The notes under the pieces were generated by a model. It saw nothing but the letters and a program-made list of their open reading frames with translations. It searched no databases and was not told where the DNA came from. DNA of 29,108 nucleotides from JABCPE02 sp963519075 (GTDB lineage: Bacteria > Bacteroidota > Bacteroidia > Flavobacteriales > Weeksellaceae), in NCBI GenBank assembly GCA_963519075.1, contig CAUQMH010000012.1:1-29108 (forward strand), written 5' to 3'. A program made the translations under genes and the position numbers. Positions 1-6,700 of the stretch are shown in pieces; positions within the stretch are counted from its first letter, which is position 1, and the number at the start of each line of letters is the position of its first letter.

Positions 1-21
1 AAGAAAGTCTTTTGTAATATT

Positions 22-765
22 TTAAGTAAGCATACCGCCATCTACATTGATAACCTGTCCTGTAACATAAGAAGACAAGTCACTTGCCAAAAATAGGCAT
101 GTATTGGCTACATCGGTAGTCTGCCCTCCTCTCTTTAATGGGATGGCATCTCTCCAGCCTTGTACCACTTCTGGGCTTAGTTTCGCTGTCATTTCTGTTT
201 CTATGAAACCTGGCGCTACAGCATTGCAACGGATGTTTCTAGAACCTAGTTCCAAAGCAACAGATTTAGAAAATCCGATAACACCAGCCTTAGAAGCCGC
301 GTAGTTTGCCTGTCCTGCGTTTCCTTTAACACCTACCACAGAAGCCATGTTGATAATAGACCCTGTTCTTGCTTTCATCATAGGTTTGATAGCTGCTTTT
401 GTAAGGTTGAAAACAGAATCCAAATTCACTTTCATGATGATGTCCCACTCCTCTTTGCTCATTCTAAGGAGAAGATTGTCTCGAGTGATCCCTGCGTTAT
501 TCACAAGGATATCTATCTGCCCGAAGTCTGCGATAACATCGTCAATCAGTTTCTGAGCCTCATCAAAATCGGCAGCGTTAGAGTGGTATTCTTTAGCTGT
601 AGTGATTTTATTTAGGTCTGCTTCTACTTGTTTTGCTAAGTCATCTGGACCGATGTGGGAGAATGCTATTTTAGCTCCCTGCTCTGCGAAAACTTCTGCT
701 ATTCTTTTTCCAATACCTGTAGCTGCACCTGTGATGAGAGCTACTTTTCCTTCCAATAATTTCAT
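22..765 (-). CDS. fabG: 3-oxoacyl-ACP reductase FabG
   Basis: NADPH-dependent reductase of the type II fatty acid synthesis cycle, cytoplasmic, short-chain dehydrogenase/reductase fold. The sequence shows the cofactor motif TGAATGIG at residues 12-19, the NNAG motif, the catalytic Ser in NMASVVG, and YAASK, which supplies the catalytic Tyr and Lys. The C-terminus VINVDGGMLT is typical of FabG, and 247 aa is normal. An in-frame ATG seven codons upstream (786) gives an extra MNQNNKN. I chose 765 because residue 1 then matches the family start (MKLLEGKVALITG) and because a TAnnTTTG promoter element at 784-791 overlaps the upstream codon. Very confident of the family. Assignment to FabG rather than another SDR rests on overall similarity. 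Confidence 0.95.
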   Translation of the reverse strand: MKLLEGKVALITGAATGIGKRIAEVFAEQGAKIAFSHIGPDDLAKQVEADLNKITTAKEYHSNAADFDEAQKLIDDVIADFGQIDILVNNAGITRDNLLLRMSKEEWDIIMKVNLDSVFNLTKAAIKPMMKARTGSIINMASVVGVKGNAGQANYAASKAGVIGFSKSVALELGSRNIRCNAVAPGFIETEMTAKLSPEVVQGWRDAIPLKRGGQTTDVANTCLFLASDLSSYVTGQVINVDGGMLT

Positions 766-783
766 ATTCTTATTATTTTGGTT

Positions 784-791
784 CAAAATTA
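784..791 (-). promoter_or_regulatory. Putative fabG -7 promoter element
   Basis: On the minus strand this reads TAATTTTG, matching the Bacteroidota -7 consensus TAnnTTTG. Transcription would start near 777, giving a leader of about 12 nt before the ATG at 765. No good TTG -33 element is visible at the usual distance, so the call is tentative. Confidence 0.45.
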
Positions 792-956
792 AGGATTATT
801 TTTAAAACCTAAAAGGCCGAGGGGATTTATCTTTTGGATTTTATTTGATGATTTAAGGTTTTGTTGCTATTTTTAGAATAAAAGTGATAACTATTTTAGG
901 TTTCCCATTTTAGTCACATAAAGGGAAAAGTATCGGATAGAAATTTTCTTTATTTC

Positions 957-1409
957 TTATGAGAAACTTCTTTTTATCAATAGTAACAGTTTTTTATTAT
1001 AGAAAGATACTTTTGTAAAGCCTAAATAAAATTTTGTCAATGGCAGTTTGGTTAGGGTTATATTTCCTTTAATTATAGTGTTCTTTTTATCACAACAGTC
1101 ACATTCTGAAATCTTAAAATTATTTTTTTCCCAAACATCATTGATGTAAAAACCTAATCCCATACTATCATCAAAATATAAAAAAGCTTTGTTATCATTT
1201 AGTAATTTTTCAATATTGGTTGTTTTATTATATTCTTGGGCGCTGGTTATTATTTTACCAGCTTTTCCTTTTACAGAGATTATTATAGGGTCTGGTATTT
1301 TAATTATATATTTTGTTAAATAAAAACCATTTGTTTCCTGAGAATAAAGTTTGATACTAACTAAACATAGAAAGAGTGCTATTGTATTTATTTTCTGTGA
1401 TATTTTCAT
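957..1409 (-). CDS. Unrecognised secreted protein, 150 aa
   Basis: I do not recognise this protein. It begins with a signal peptide (MKIS...LFLCLVSIKLYSQ, cleavage probably after YSQ near residue 24), so it is likely exported to the periplasm or beyond. The mature part is Lys/Asn-rich and contains a compact cysteine cluster, SECDCCDKK, near residues 101-109. Such a cluster could bind metal or form disulfides, but that is inference. The tail is unusually hydrophobic and basic (KKLLLLIKRSFS), so the gene may have a recently altered 3' end. It is the last of four small envelope-protein genes on the minus strand, 49 bp after its neighbour. No promoter or terminator is obvious. Confidence 0.7.
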   Translation of the reverse strand: MKISQKINTIALFLCLVSIKLYSQETNGFYLTKYIIKIPDPIIISVKGKAGKIITSAQEYNKTTNIEKLLNDNKAFLYFDDSMGLGFYINDVWEKNNFKISECDCCDKKNTIIKGNITLTKLPLTKFYLGFTKVSFYNKKLLLLIKRSFS

Positions 1410-1458
1410 TTCACATATTTATTTTTGATTATCTAATCCTTTACTTTAAATAAATTCC

Positions 1459-2016
1459 TCACGGATACTCAAAACCAAAATAAATTTTACACAGCTTGTC
1501 TTGGTCAAAGGTATATTCCGCAAAATAAATTGGCATATTATACTTTTCTAAAAAATGAGACTTTTCATAATCTGAGATTTCATACCGAAGAACATGATTA
1601 GTTTCTACAAAATTATTTCCTTTTATCTTTATCAAATCTTTTTTAGAAATGCCTAATTTTATTCCACTTTCCGTGGAAAAGTTTTTATATTTAGTAGGAT
1701 TTGAGATAGTTTTCTTATCATATGGACTTATTTCTACTTGATAAAATTCGTTTCTTTTCGTTCCATAGAAAAGATAAAGTTTTAGGACTTCAGTTTTATT
1801 TTCATTAGTGAAAATAACATAAGGTAATTCTTCTTTACCCTCTATAACATTGTATTTCAAATCACTATATCCCAAAACTACAGCAGTAGTAGCTGATAAT
1901 TTTATATCATCGACACTTATATCTGGCACAATGTTATCCTTATATGTTTCATTCTTTGTATCCTTACAATTCGTAAAAAGCATAAAAATTATACTTACAA
2001 AATAGAATGTTTTCAT
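1459..2016 (-). CDS. Unrecognised lipoprotein, 185 aa
   Basis: The N-terminus is a type II (lipoprotein) signal: a hydrophobic stretch followed by the lipobox LFTNC, with Cys17 as the expected acylated residue, followed directly by KD. The remainder is soluble and rich in Asp, Lys and Tyr, with no motif I can name. It resembles the many small lineage-specific lipoproteins of Flavobacteriia. It lies 41 bp downstream of a one-TM protein gene and 49 bp upstream of a secreted-protein gene, all on the minus strand, so co-expression is likely. Function unknown. Confidence 0.75.
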   Translation of the reverse strand: MKTFYFVSIIFMLFTNCKDTKNETYKDNIVPDISVDDIKLSATTAVVLGYSDLKYNVIEGKEELPYVIFTNENKTEVLKLYLFYGTKRNEFYQVEISPYDKKTISNPTKYKNFSTESGIKLGISKKDLIKIKGNNFVETNHVLRYEISDYEKSHFLEKYNMPIYFAEYTFDQDKLCKIYFGFEYP

Positions 2017-2057
2017 AATTATTACTTTTTAAATGTTTTATATTGATTATAAGAATA

Positions 2058-2405
2058 TTATGGAAGCAGAAATGTTTTTTCTTCTTGTTTGGATAGAATA
2101 GAATTTCCTAATTTTAATTTCAAAGTATCCTTTCTTATAGAGTAACCATTGATATGGTCATATCTATCGTAATTTTGCAAAACTTCTTCCATTCCATTTT
2201 CAGATTTCCTTATTTGGATATATGACTGACTAGAAACATTGGAAGGAATATGGTATATTTTAATCATATAGTTTTTATTAGGAATGCGGATTGTTTCTAT
2301 TATCTTGAATTCCTCATCAAAAATAGCAAAAGTTAATAACTTGTAAATCCCAAATAATAGTAAAAATACTGCTACTATTCCTAAAAGTGTTTTTGTGTTT
2401 TTCAT
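2058..2405 (-). CDS. Unrecognised single-pass membrane protein, 115 aa
   Basis: Residues 7-28 form one hydrophobic segment (LLGIVAVFLLLFGIYKLLTFAIF), either a membrane anchor or an uncleaved signal. The rest is a small, probably beta-rich, extracytoplasmic domain (for example MIKIYHIPSNV...YIQIRKSENG). I recognise no family. The start codon lies 2 bp from the stop of the 166-aa gene upstream, which itself sits 2 bp from rsmI. The three genes are therefore tightly packed and very likely co-transcribed. Confidence 0.7.
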   Translation of the reverse strand: MKNTKTLLGIVAVFLLLFGIYKLLTFAIFDEEFKIIETIRIPNKNYMIKIYHIPSNVSSQSYIQIRKSENGMEEVLQNYDRYDHINGYSIRKDTLKLKLGNSILSKQEEKTFLLP

Positions 2406-2407
2406 AG

Positions 2408-2908
2408 TTATTTATCTGTTTTCTGAAATGGTGTGTTTGGTATTTTGCCTTTAATTCGTTTCCCTTTGAAAAAAAGAGTTGTATCTGGTTCTTGTAAAAA
2501 GGGTTTTCTCCATACAAATATTGAATCATTCTTATATTCCACCATAAAAAGGCGATATTTATTATTCTCTAAATAATCAATAATTCCTATTGGGTAATTT
2601 CCCTTTCTTTCTTCTATAACAAAAATTATTTTTTCCTTTCCAACAGGCTCTTTGTCTAATGAATGTATTATCAGTTTCTTTTCATCTTCTTCATTATAGT
2701 AAGTCAAGTGGTTAAATAGATATTCTTTATCTGAATAATTGTTATTTCTGTCTTCGCTATATTTCTTTTTCCCATTTGCAATTTCATATTCTAAATGAAA
2801 ATCTGGGTCATCTATAGTTGGATTTAAATATAGATAAGCAACTACAAGTCCTGCTACAGAAATCACAGCCAGAAGCAAAAATAATGCTCTTTTTAAATTC
2901 TTTTTCAT
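2408..2908 (-). CDS. Unrecognised single-pass membrane protein, 166 aa
   Basis: Starts with a basic N-terminus and one hydrophobic segment at residues 9-28 (ALFLLLAVISVAGLVVAYLY), then a highly charged soluble domain. It has no Cys and no motif I can name. The topology suggests an inner-membrane anchor with the bulk outside the cytoplasm. It starts 2 bp after the rsmI stop and ends 2 bp before the 115-aa gene, so it is part of the rsmI transcription unit. Its N-terminal architecture resembles the 115-aa neighbour, and the two could be diverged relatives, but I see no clear similarity beyond the anchor. Confidence 0.7.
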   Translation of the reverse strand: MKKNLKRALFLLLAVISVAGLVVAYLYLNPTIDDPDFHLEYEIANGKKKYSEDRNNNYSDKEYLFNHLTYYNEEDEKKLIIHSLDKEPVGKEKIIFVIEERKGNYPIGIIDYLENNKYRLFMVEYKNDSIFVWRKPFLQEPDTTLFFKGKRIKGKIPNTPFQKTDK

Positions 2909-2910
2909 TG

Positions 2911-3585
2911 CTAAATCTGGTTATTCACCACCAAAACCATTTCGCCTTTCAGAGTTTTACTTTTGGAAAATTCTATGAGTTCTTCTATAGTTCCGCGTTT
3001 GGTTTCTTCAAATTTTTTGGAAATTTCTCGGCTGAGGCTGATTTTCGTTCCCTCTCCGAAAAACTCCTTTATCTGCTCCAGAGTGGTATTTATCTTGTGC
3101 GGACTTTCGTAGAGGACTATCGTTTTTTTCTCCTCTGCCAGCTGTTTCAGTTTTGTCTGTCTTCCCTTTTTCTGCGGTAGAAATCCCACGAACAAAAACT
3201 CATTATTAGGCAGTCCGGAAACCACCAGCGCCGGCACGAAAGCCGTAGCACCAGGCAGACACTGCATTTCCACCTCGTTATCCGCACATGCCTTTGCCAG
3301 CAGATATCCAGGGTCAGAAATTCCAGGCGTTCCCGCATCGGTAATGATGGCGATATTCTGACCGTTTTTCAGGTCTTCTATCACTTTAAGTGTCGCTTGA
3401 TGTTCATTGTGTAAGTGATATGATTTCAATGGTTTAGAAATTTCAAAATGTTTGAGTAAAATTCCCGAAGTCCGCGTATCTTCACAAAGAATATAATCCA
3501 CTTCTTTCAAAATTTTTACTGCCCGAAAAGTCATATCTTCCAGATTGCCAATAGGCGTAGGAACAAAATAAAGTATACCGCTCAT
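2911..3585 (-). CDS. rsmI: 16S rRNA (cytidine-1402-2'-O)-methyltransferase RsmI
   Basis: SAM-dependent tetrapyrrole-methylase-fold enzyme that 2'-O-methylates C1402 of 16S rRNA in the decoding centre. Family motifs seen are YFVPTPIGNLEDMTFRAV at the N-terminus, CEDTRTSGILLKH, the SAM-site motif ITDAGTPGISDPG, FVGFLPQKKGR, LYESPHKI and SLSREISKKFEE. At 224 aa it is shorter than the roughly 280-aa proteobacterial enzyme because the C-terminal extension is missing, which I recall as common in Bacteroidota. It is divergent from tdk across a 78-bp gap and leads a tightly spaced string of small envelope-protein genes with no evident connection to ribosomes. Confidence 0.95.
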   Translation of the reverse strand: MSGILYFVPTPIGNLEDMTFRAVKILKEVDYILCEDTRTSGILLKHFEISKPLKSYHLHNEHQATLKVIEDLKNGQNIAIITDAGTPGISDPGYLLAKACADNEVEMQCLPGATAFVPALVVSGLPNNEFLFVGFLPQKKGRQTKLKQLAEEKKTIVLYESPHKINTTLEQIKEFFGEGTKISLSREISKKFEETKRGTIEELIEFSKSKTLKGEMVLVVNNQI

Positions 3586-3607
3586 AAATTCTTTTATTAA
3601 AATTGCT

Positions 3608-3628
3608 TAAATTTGGGATTTAATTTTG
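3608..3628 (+). promoter_or_regulatory. Putative tdk promoter, two -7 candidates
   Basis: Two overlapping candidates match TAnnTTTG: TAAATTTG at 3608-3615 and TAATTTTG at 3621-3628. Either would give a short leader before the tdk ATG at 3664. A TTG at 3603-3605 sits 15 bp upstream of the second, slightly closer than the usual 17-23 bp. This lies in the 78-bp gap shared with divergent rsmI. Confidence 0.4.
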
Positions 3629-3663
3629 AATTTTTTACATCAAAATCAAAAGGCTAATTTACA

Positions 3664-4248
3664 ATGTTTTTAGAAAATACAATCAATCACGCCAAACAAA
3701 GCGGCTGGATGGAGGTTATCTGCGGTTCTATGTTTTCTGGAAAAACCGAAGAACTCATCAGAAGGCTCCGCCGTGCAGAGATGGCTGGACAGCAGGTGGA
3801 AATCTTCAAACCCAAACTGGACAACCGCTATGCCGATGAAGAGGTGGTCTCCCACAACCAAAATAAAATAAAAAGCACTCCCGTAGAAACTCCCGATGAG
3901 ATTCTACTCCTTGGGTCTAACTGTGATGTGGTGGGCATAGATGAGGCGCAGTTTTTTGATGAAAGCATTGTAGAAATAGCCAATCAGCTGGCGAACAACG
4001 GCGTCCGTGTGGTGATTGCTGGGCTGGATATGGACTACATGGGAAGACCTTTCGGGCCGATGCCCAACCTGATGGCTACGGCAGAATATGTAACGAAAGT
4101 CCATGCCATCTGCAAGAAAACAGGGAACTTGGCTAATTATTCCATGAGAACCTCAGGGAGTGATGATTTGGTACAATTAGGAGAAACTGACAGCTACGAG
4201 GCTGTGAGCAGAAAAGTTTTTACAGAAGAAGTTTTGAATAAAAAATAA
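3664..4248 (+). CDS. tdk: Thymidine kinase (TK1-type)
   Basis: Phosphorylates thymidine with ATP in pyrimidine salvage, cytoplasmic. Walker A is GSMFSGKT at residues 21-28, followed by EELIRRLRRAE. The catalytic Glu lies in GIDEAQFF (Glu94), and the lasso/substrate region is LDMDYMGRPFGPMPNLMA. Length 194 aa is normal. The zinc-ribbon cysteines of the E. coli-type enzyme are mostly absent: the first pair reads CKKTG (Cys150 present, partner Thr) and the second region reads YEAVSRKVF. I recall similar loss in other Bacteroidota Tdk, so it is probably lineage-typical. The stop codon overlaps the next start (TAATG at 4245-4249), implying translational coupling to the MurF-Alr fusion. Confidence 0.95.
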   Translation: MFLENTINHAKQSGWMEVICGSMFSGKTEELIRRLRRAEMAGQQVEIFKPKLDNRYADEEVVSHNQNKIKSTPVETPDEILLLGSNCDVVGIDEAQFFDESIVEIANQLANNGVRVVIAGLDMDYMGRPFGPMPNLMATAEYVTKVHAICKKTGNLANYSMRTSGSDDLVQLGETDSYEAVSRKVFTEEVLNKK

Positions 4249-6698
4249 TGATATACAGCACATTACAAATTTCGCAACTTACAGATTCTAAATTGATTGG
4301 GAATCCAGATATTCTCATCAGCAATATCTCTTTTGACAGCCGAAATCTTTATTCTATTTCGGATACAGCGTTTATTGCCATTAATACCAAAAATAATTCT
4401 GGCGAAAAATACATTTCTTCCGTAGTAGAAAAAGGTGTGAAAGTCATTATTTCTGAAAACTACTATCCTGAATACAAGGATATTACATGGATTATTACCA
4501 AAAATTCCATCGAGTTTTTACAAGTTTTAGCTAAAAAACATTTAGAAAATTCACATTTAGAAAACACCATCGGCATTACAGGAAGCAACGGCAAAACCAT
4601 TGTAAAAGAATGGCTTTATCAATGCCTTTGGGATGAATTTTCTACGGTGAAATCTCCCAAAAGTTTCAACTCGCAAATTGGGCTTCCTATCTCGCTGCTA
4701 CAAATCAATGAGGAACACCAGCTGGGAATCTTTGAAGTCGGAATTTCTAAACCGAGCGAAATGGCAAAATTGGAAAATATTTTTGCTCCGAAAATCGGCG
4801 TTTTGACGCACATCGGTTCTGCTCATTCTTCTAATTTTAAAAACGAAGAAGAACTGATAAACGAAAAAATCATTCTTTTCAAAGAAAGTGAAACTATTAT
4901 TTATAACGGAGATAATGAATTGGTTTATAATTTAGTAAATCAACTTTATTCAAGCAAAAATTTAATCAGTTTCGGACTAAATCAAAGAAATGATGTCTGT
5001 ATTTCTTCCGATTATAAAAATCCTAATGAGCACATCAGAATAAAATATTTTGATGAAGAAATCAGTATTTCTCTCCAAAAACGAGATGAGGCTACACTTT
5101 CCAATATTCTGGCGATTGTAGCCGTTTTAAAATCACTGAAAATCTCCAACGAAAAAATTGTGACCAAAATCCAAGATCTGCATTCCGTAGAAATGCGTCT
5201 GGAAAGTGTGAACGGCATTAGGAATAATCTGATTATCAATGATTCTTTTAATCTGGATTTGGATTCGTTAATCATTGCATATCAGTTTATTAACCAATAT
5301 CAAAAGCAGAAAAAATCGCTCATCCTTACAGATATTTTGGACACGATAGAAGAGGACGAAATTTTGTATAAAAAAGTCACGGAACTTACCAACGAGCAGG
5401 ATTTTGAAAATATCATTCTCATCGGTGAACATATCACGAAGTATAAAGATTTGTTTTCAGGGAAAGTCAAAATCTTTGACAATACTCAGGAACTTATAGA
5501 CAGCCAGTATCTCAATACAATTGAAAATCAGCTCATTTTATTAAAAGGAGCAAGAGTTTTTGAAATTGAAAAAATCAAAAAACTTTTAGAACTCCAAAAG
5601 CACGATACTACACTTGAAGTAAATCTTAATGCCATCATGCATAATATAAACATTCACAAGAGTTTGCTGAAACCAGAGACAAAAGTCTGTGCGATGGTAA
5701 AAGCTTTTTCCTATGGACTAGGCGGCTATGAAATTGCTGAATTTTTACAGCACCACCACATTGATTATCTGGGAGTTGCCTATGCAGATGAGGGAGTGGA
5801 TTTACGAAAAAATGGCGTCACTACGCCTATCCTTGTCATGAATCCCGAGCAGAGCAGTTATGACACCATCATAGATTATTATCTGGAGCCAGAGATATAC
5901 AGTCTGAGGGTTTTGGATTTATTCGGGAAACAGCTCCAAGCGAAAGGAATCCAAGAGACCTACCCTATTCATATCAAGATAGAAACAGGAATGCATCGCC
6001 TTGGTTTTAAAGAAGATGAAATAGATGATTTGATTAATTCCTTGAAAAAATACAATGTCAAAATAGCGAGTATTTTCAGCCATTTATCTTGCGCGGATGT
6101 TCCCGAAGAAAAGGAATATACACTGCAGCAGCTGGAAACCTTCGAGCGAGTTTCAAGTAAAATTATCCAAAATATTGATTATAAACCTATTAGGCATATT
6201 CTCAATACAGCTGGAATTATCAATTTTACTGATTATCAATACGATATGGTAAGAATAGGCATTGGGATGATGGGCATTTCCTGCATTCCTCAAATAGAAA
6301 AACAGCTCCAAAATGTGGCTACATTTAAAACTGTGATTTCTCAGATTTCCAAAGTAGAAAAAGGAGATTCCATAGGATACAGCAGAAAATACACCGCAGA
6401 AAAAGATACCAGAATCGCTACCATTCCGATAGGCTATGCAGACGGAATTCCTCGGTTGATAGGAAACAAAAAGGGATTTGTCATCATCAAAGGACAGAAA
6501 GTTCCTATCGTGGGAAATGTGTGTATGGATATGCTGATGGCAGATTTGGGCGAAATTCCTGCAAAGGAAGGCGATGAGGTCATTATTTTTAATTCCTGCA
6601 AGACTTTGGAAGAGTTTGCAGACTATTGCCAGACCATTCCTTACGAGGTTCTTACTTCCATTTCACGAAGAGTCAAAAGAATTTATGTAAAAGATTGA
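4248..6698 (+). CDS. murF: Bifunctional UDP-MurNAc-tripeptide:D-Ala-D-Ala ligase / alanine racemase (MurF-Alr fusion)
   Basis: 816-aa fusion of two peptidoglycan-precursor enzymes. Residues 1 to about 440 are a Mur ligase: P-loop TGSNGKT near residue 110, EVGISKPSEM, IGSAHSSNF, and a NDSFNLDLDSL motif in place of DDAYNxNPDSM. Residues from about 453 are a PLP-dependent alanine racemase: LEVNLNAIMHNI, PLP lysine in AMVKAFSYGLGG, IKIETGMHRLGF, SHLSCAD, the GYSRKY tyrosine region, PIGYADGIPR and GNVCMDMLMADLG. The racemase makes D-Ala; the MurF part adds D-Ala-D-Ala to the UDP-MurNAc-tripeptide. This fusion is established in Bacteroidota. The gene overlaps the tdk stop by one base and ends 2 bp before the patatin gene. 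Confidence 0.96.
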   Translation: MIYSTLQISQLTDSKLIGNPDILISNISFDSRNLYSISDTAFIAINTKNNSGEKYISSVVEKGVKVIISENYYPEYKDITWIITKNSIEFLQVLAKKHLENSHLENTIGITGSNGKTIVKEWLYQCLWDEFSTVKSPKSFNSQIGLPISLLQINEEHQLGIFEVGISKPSEMAKLENIFAPKIGVLTHIGSAHSSNFKNEEELINEKIILFKESETIIYNGDNELVYNLVNQLYSSKNLISFGLNQRNDVCISSDYKNPNEHIRIKYFDEEISISLQKRDEATLSNILAIVAVLKSLKISNEKIVTKIQDLHSVEMRLESVNGIRNNLIINDSFNLDLDSLIIAYQFINQYQKQKKSLILTDILDTIEEDEILYKKVTELTNEQDFENIILIGEHITKYKDLFSGKVKIFDNTQELIDSQYLNTIENQLILLKGARVFEIEKIKKLLELQKHDTTLEVNLNAIMHNINIHKSLLKPETKVCAMVKAFSYGLGGYEIAEFLQHHHIDYLGVAYADEGVDLRKNGVTTPILVMNPEQSSYDTIIDYYLEPEIYSLRVLDLFGKQLQAKGIQETYPIHIKIETGMHRLGFKEDEIDDLINSLKKYNVKIASIFSHLSCADVPEEKEYTLQQLETFERVSSKIIQNIDYKPIRHILNTAGIINFTDYQYDMVRIGIGMMGISCIPQIEKQLQNVATFKTVISQISKVEKGDSIGYSRKYTAEKDTRIATIPIGYADGIPRLIGNKKGFVIIKGQKVPIVGNVCMDMLMADLGEIPAKEGDEVIIFNSCKTLEEFADYCQTIPYEVLTSISRRVKRIYVKD

Positions 6699-6700
6699 TT

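Noticed and set aside
195..211. TGTTTC...GAAACC inverted half-sites inside fabG that resemble parS
   Set aside because: The two halves are separated by three bases instead of four, so they are out of register with the 16-bp parS palindrome, and the sequence is coding.
805..903. 10-bp inverted repeat AAACCTAAAA / TTTTAGGTTT in the gap upstream of fabG
   Set aside because: The arms are 79 bp apart, AT-rich, and have no associated motif; likely chance.
901..928. TTTCCC / GGGAAA hairpin downstream of the 150-aa gene as a terminator
   Set aside because: The stem is only 6 bp with a 16-nt loop, and no T-run follows in the minus direction.
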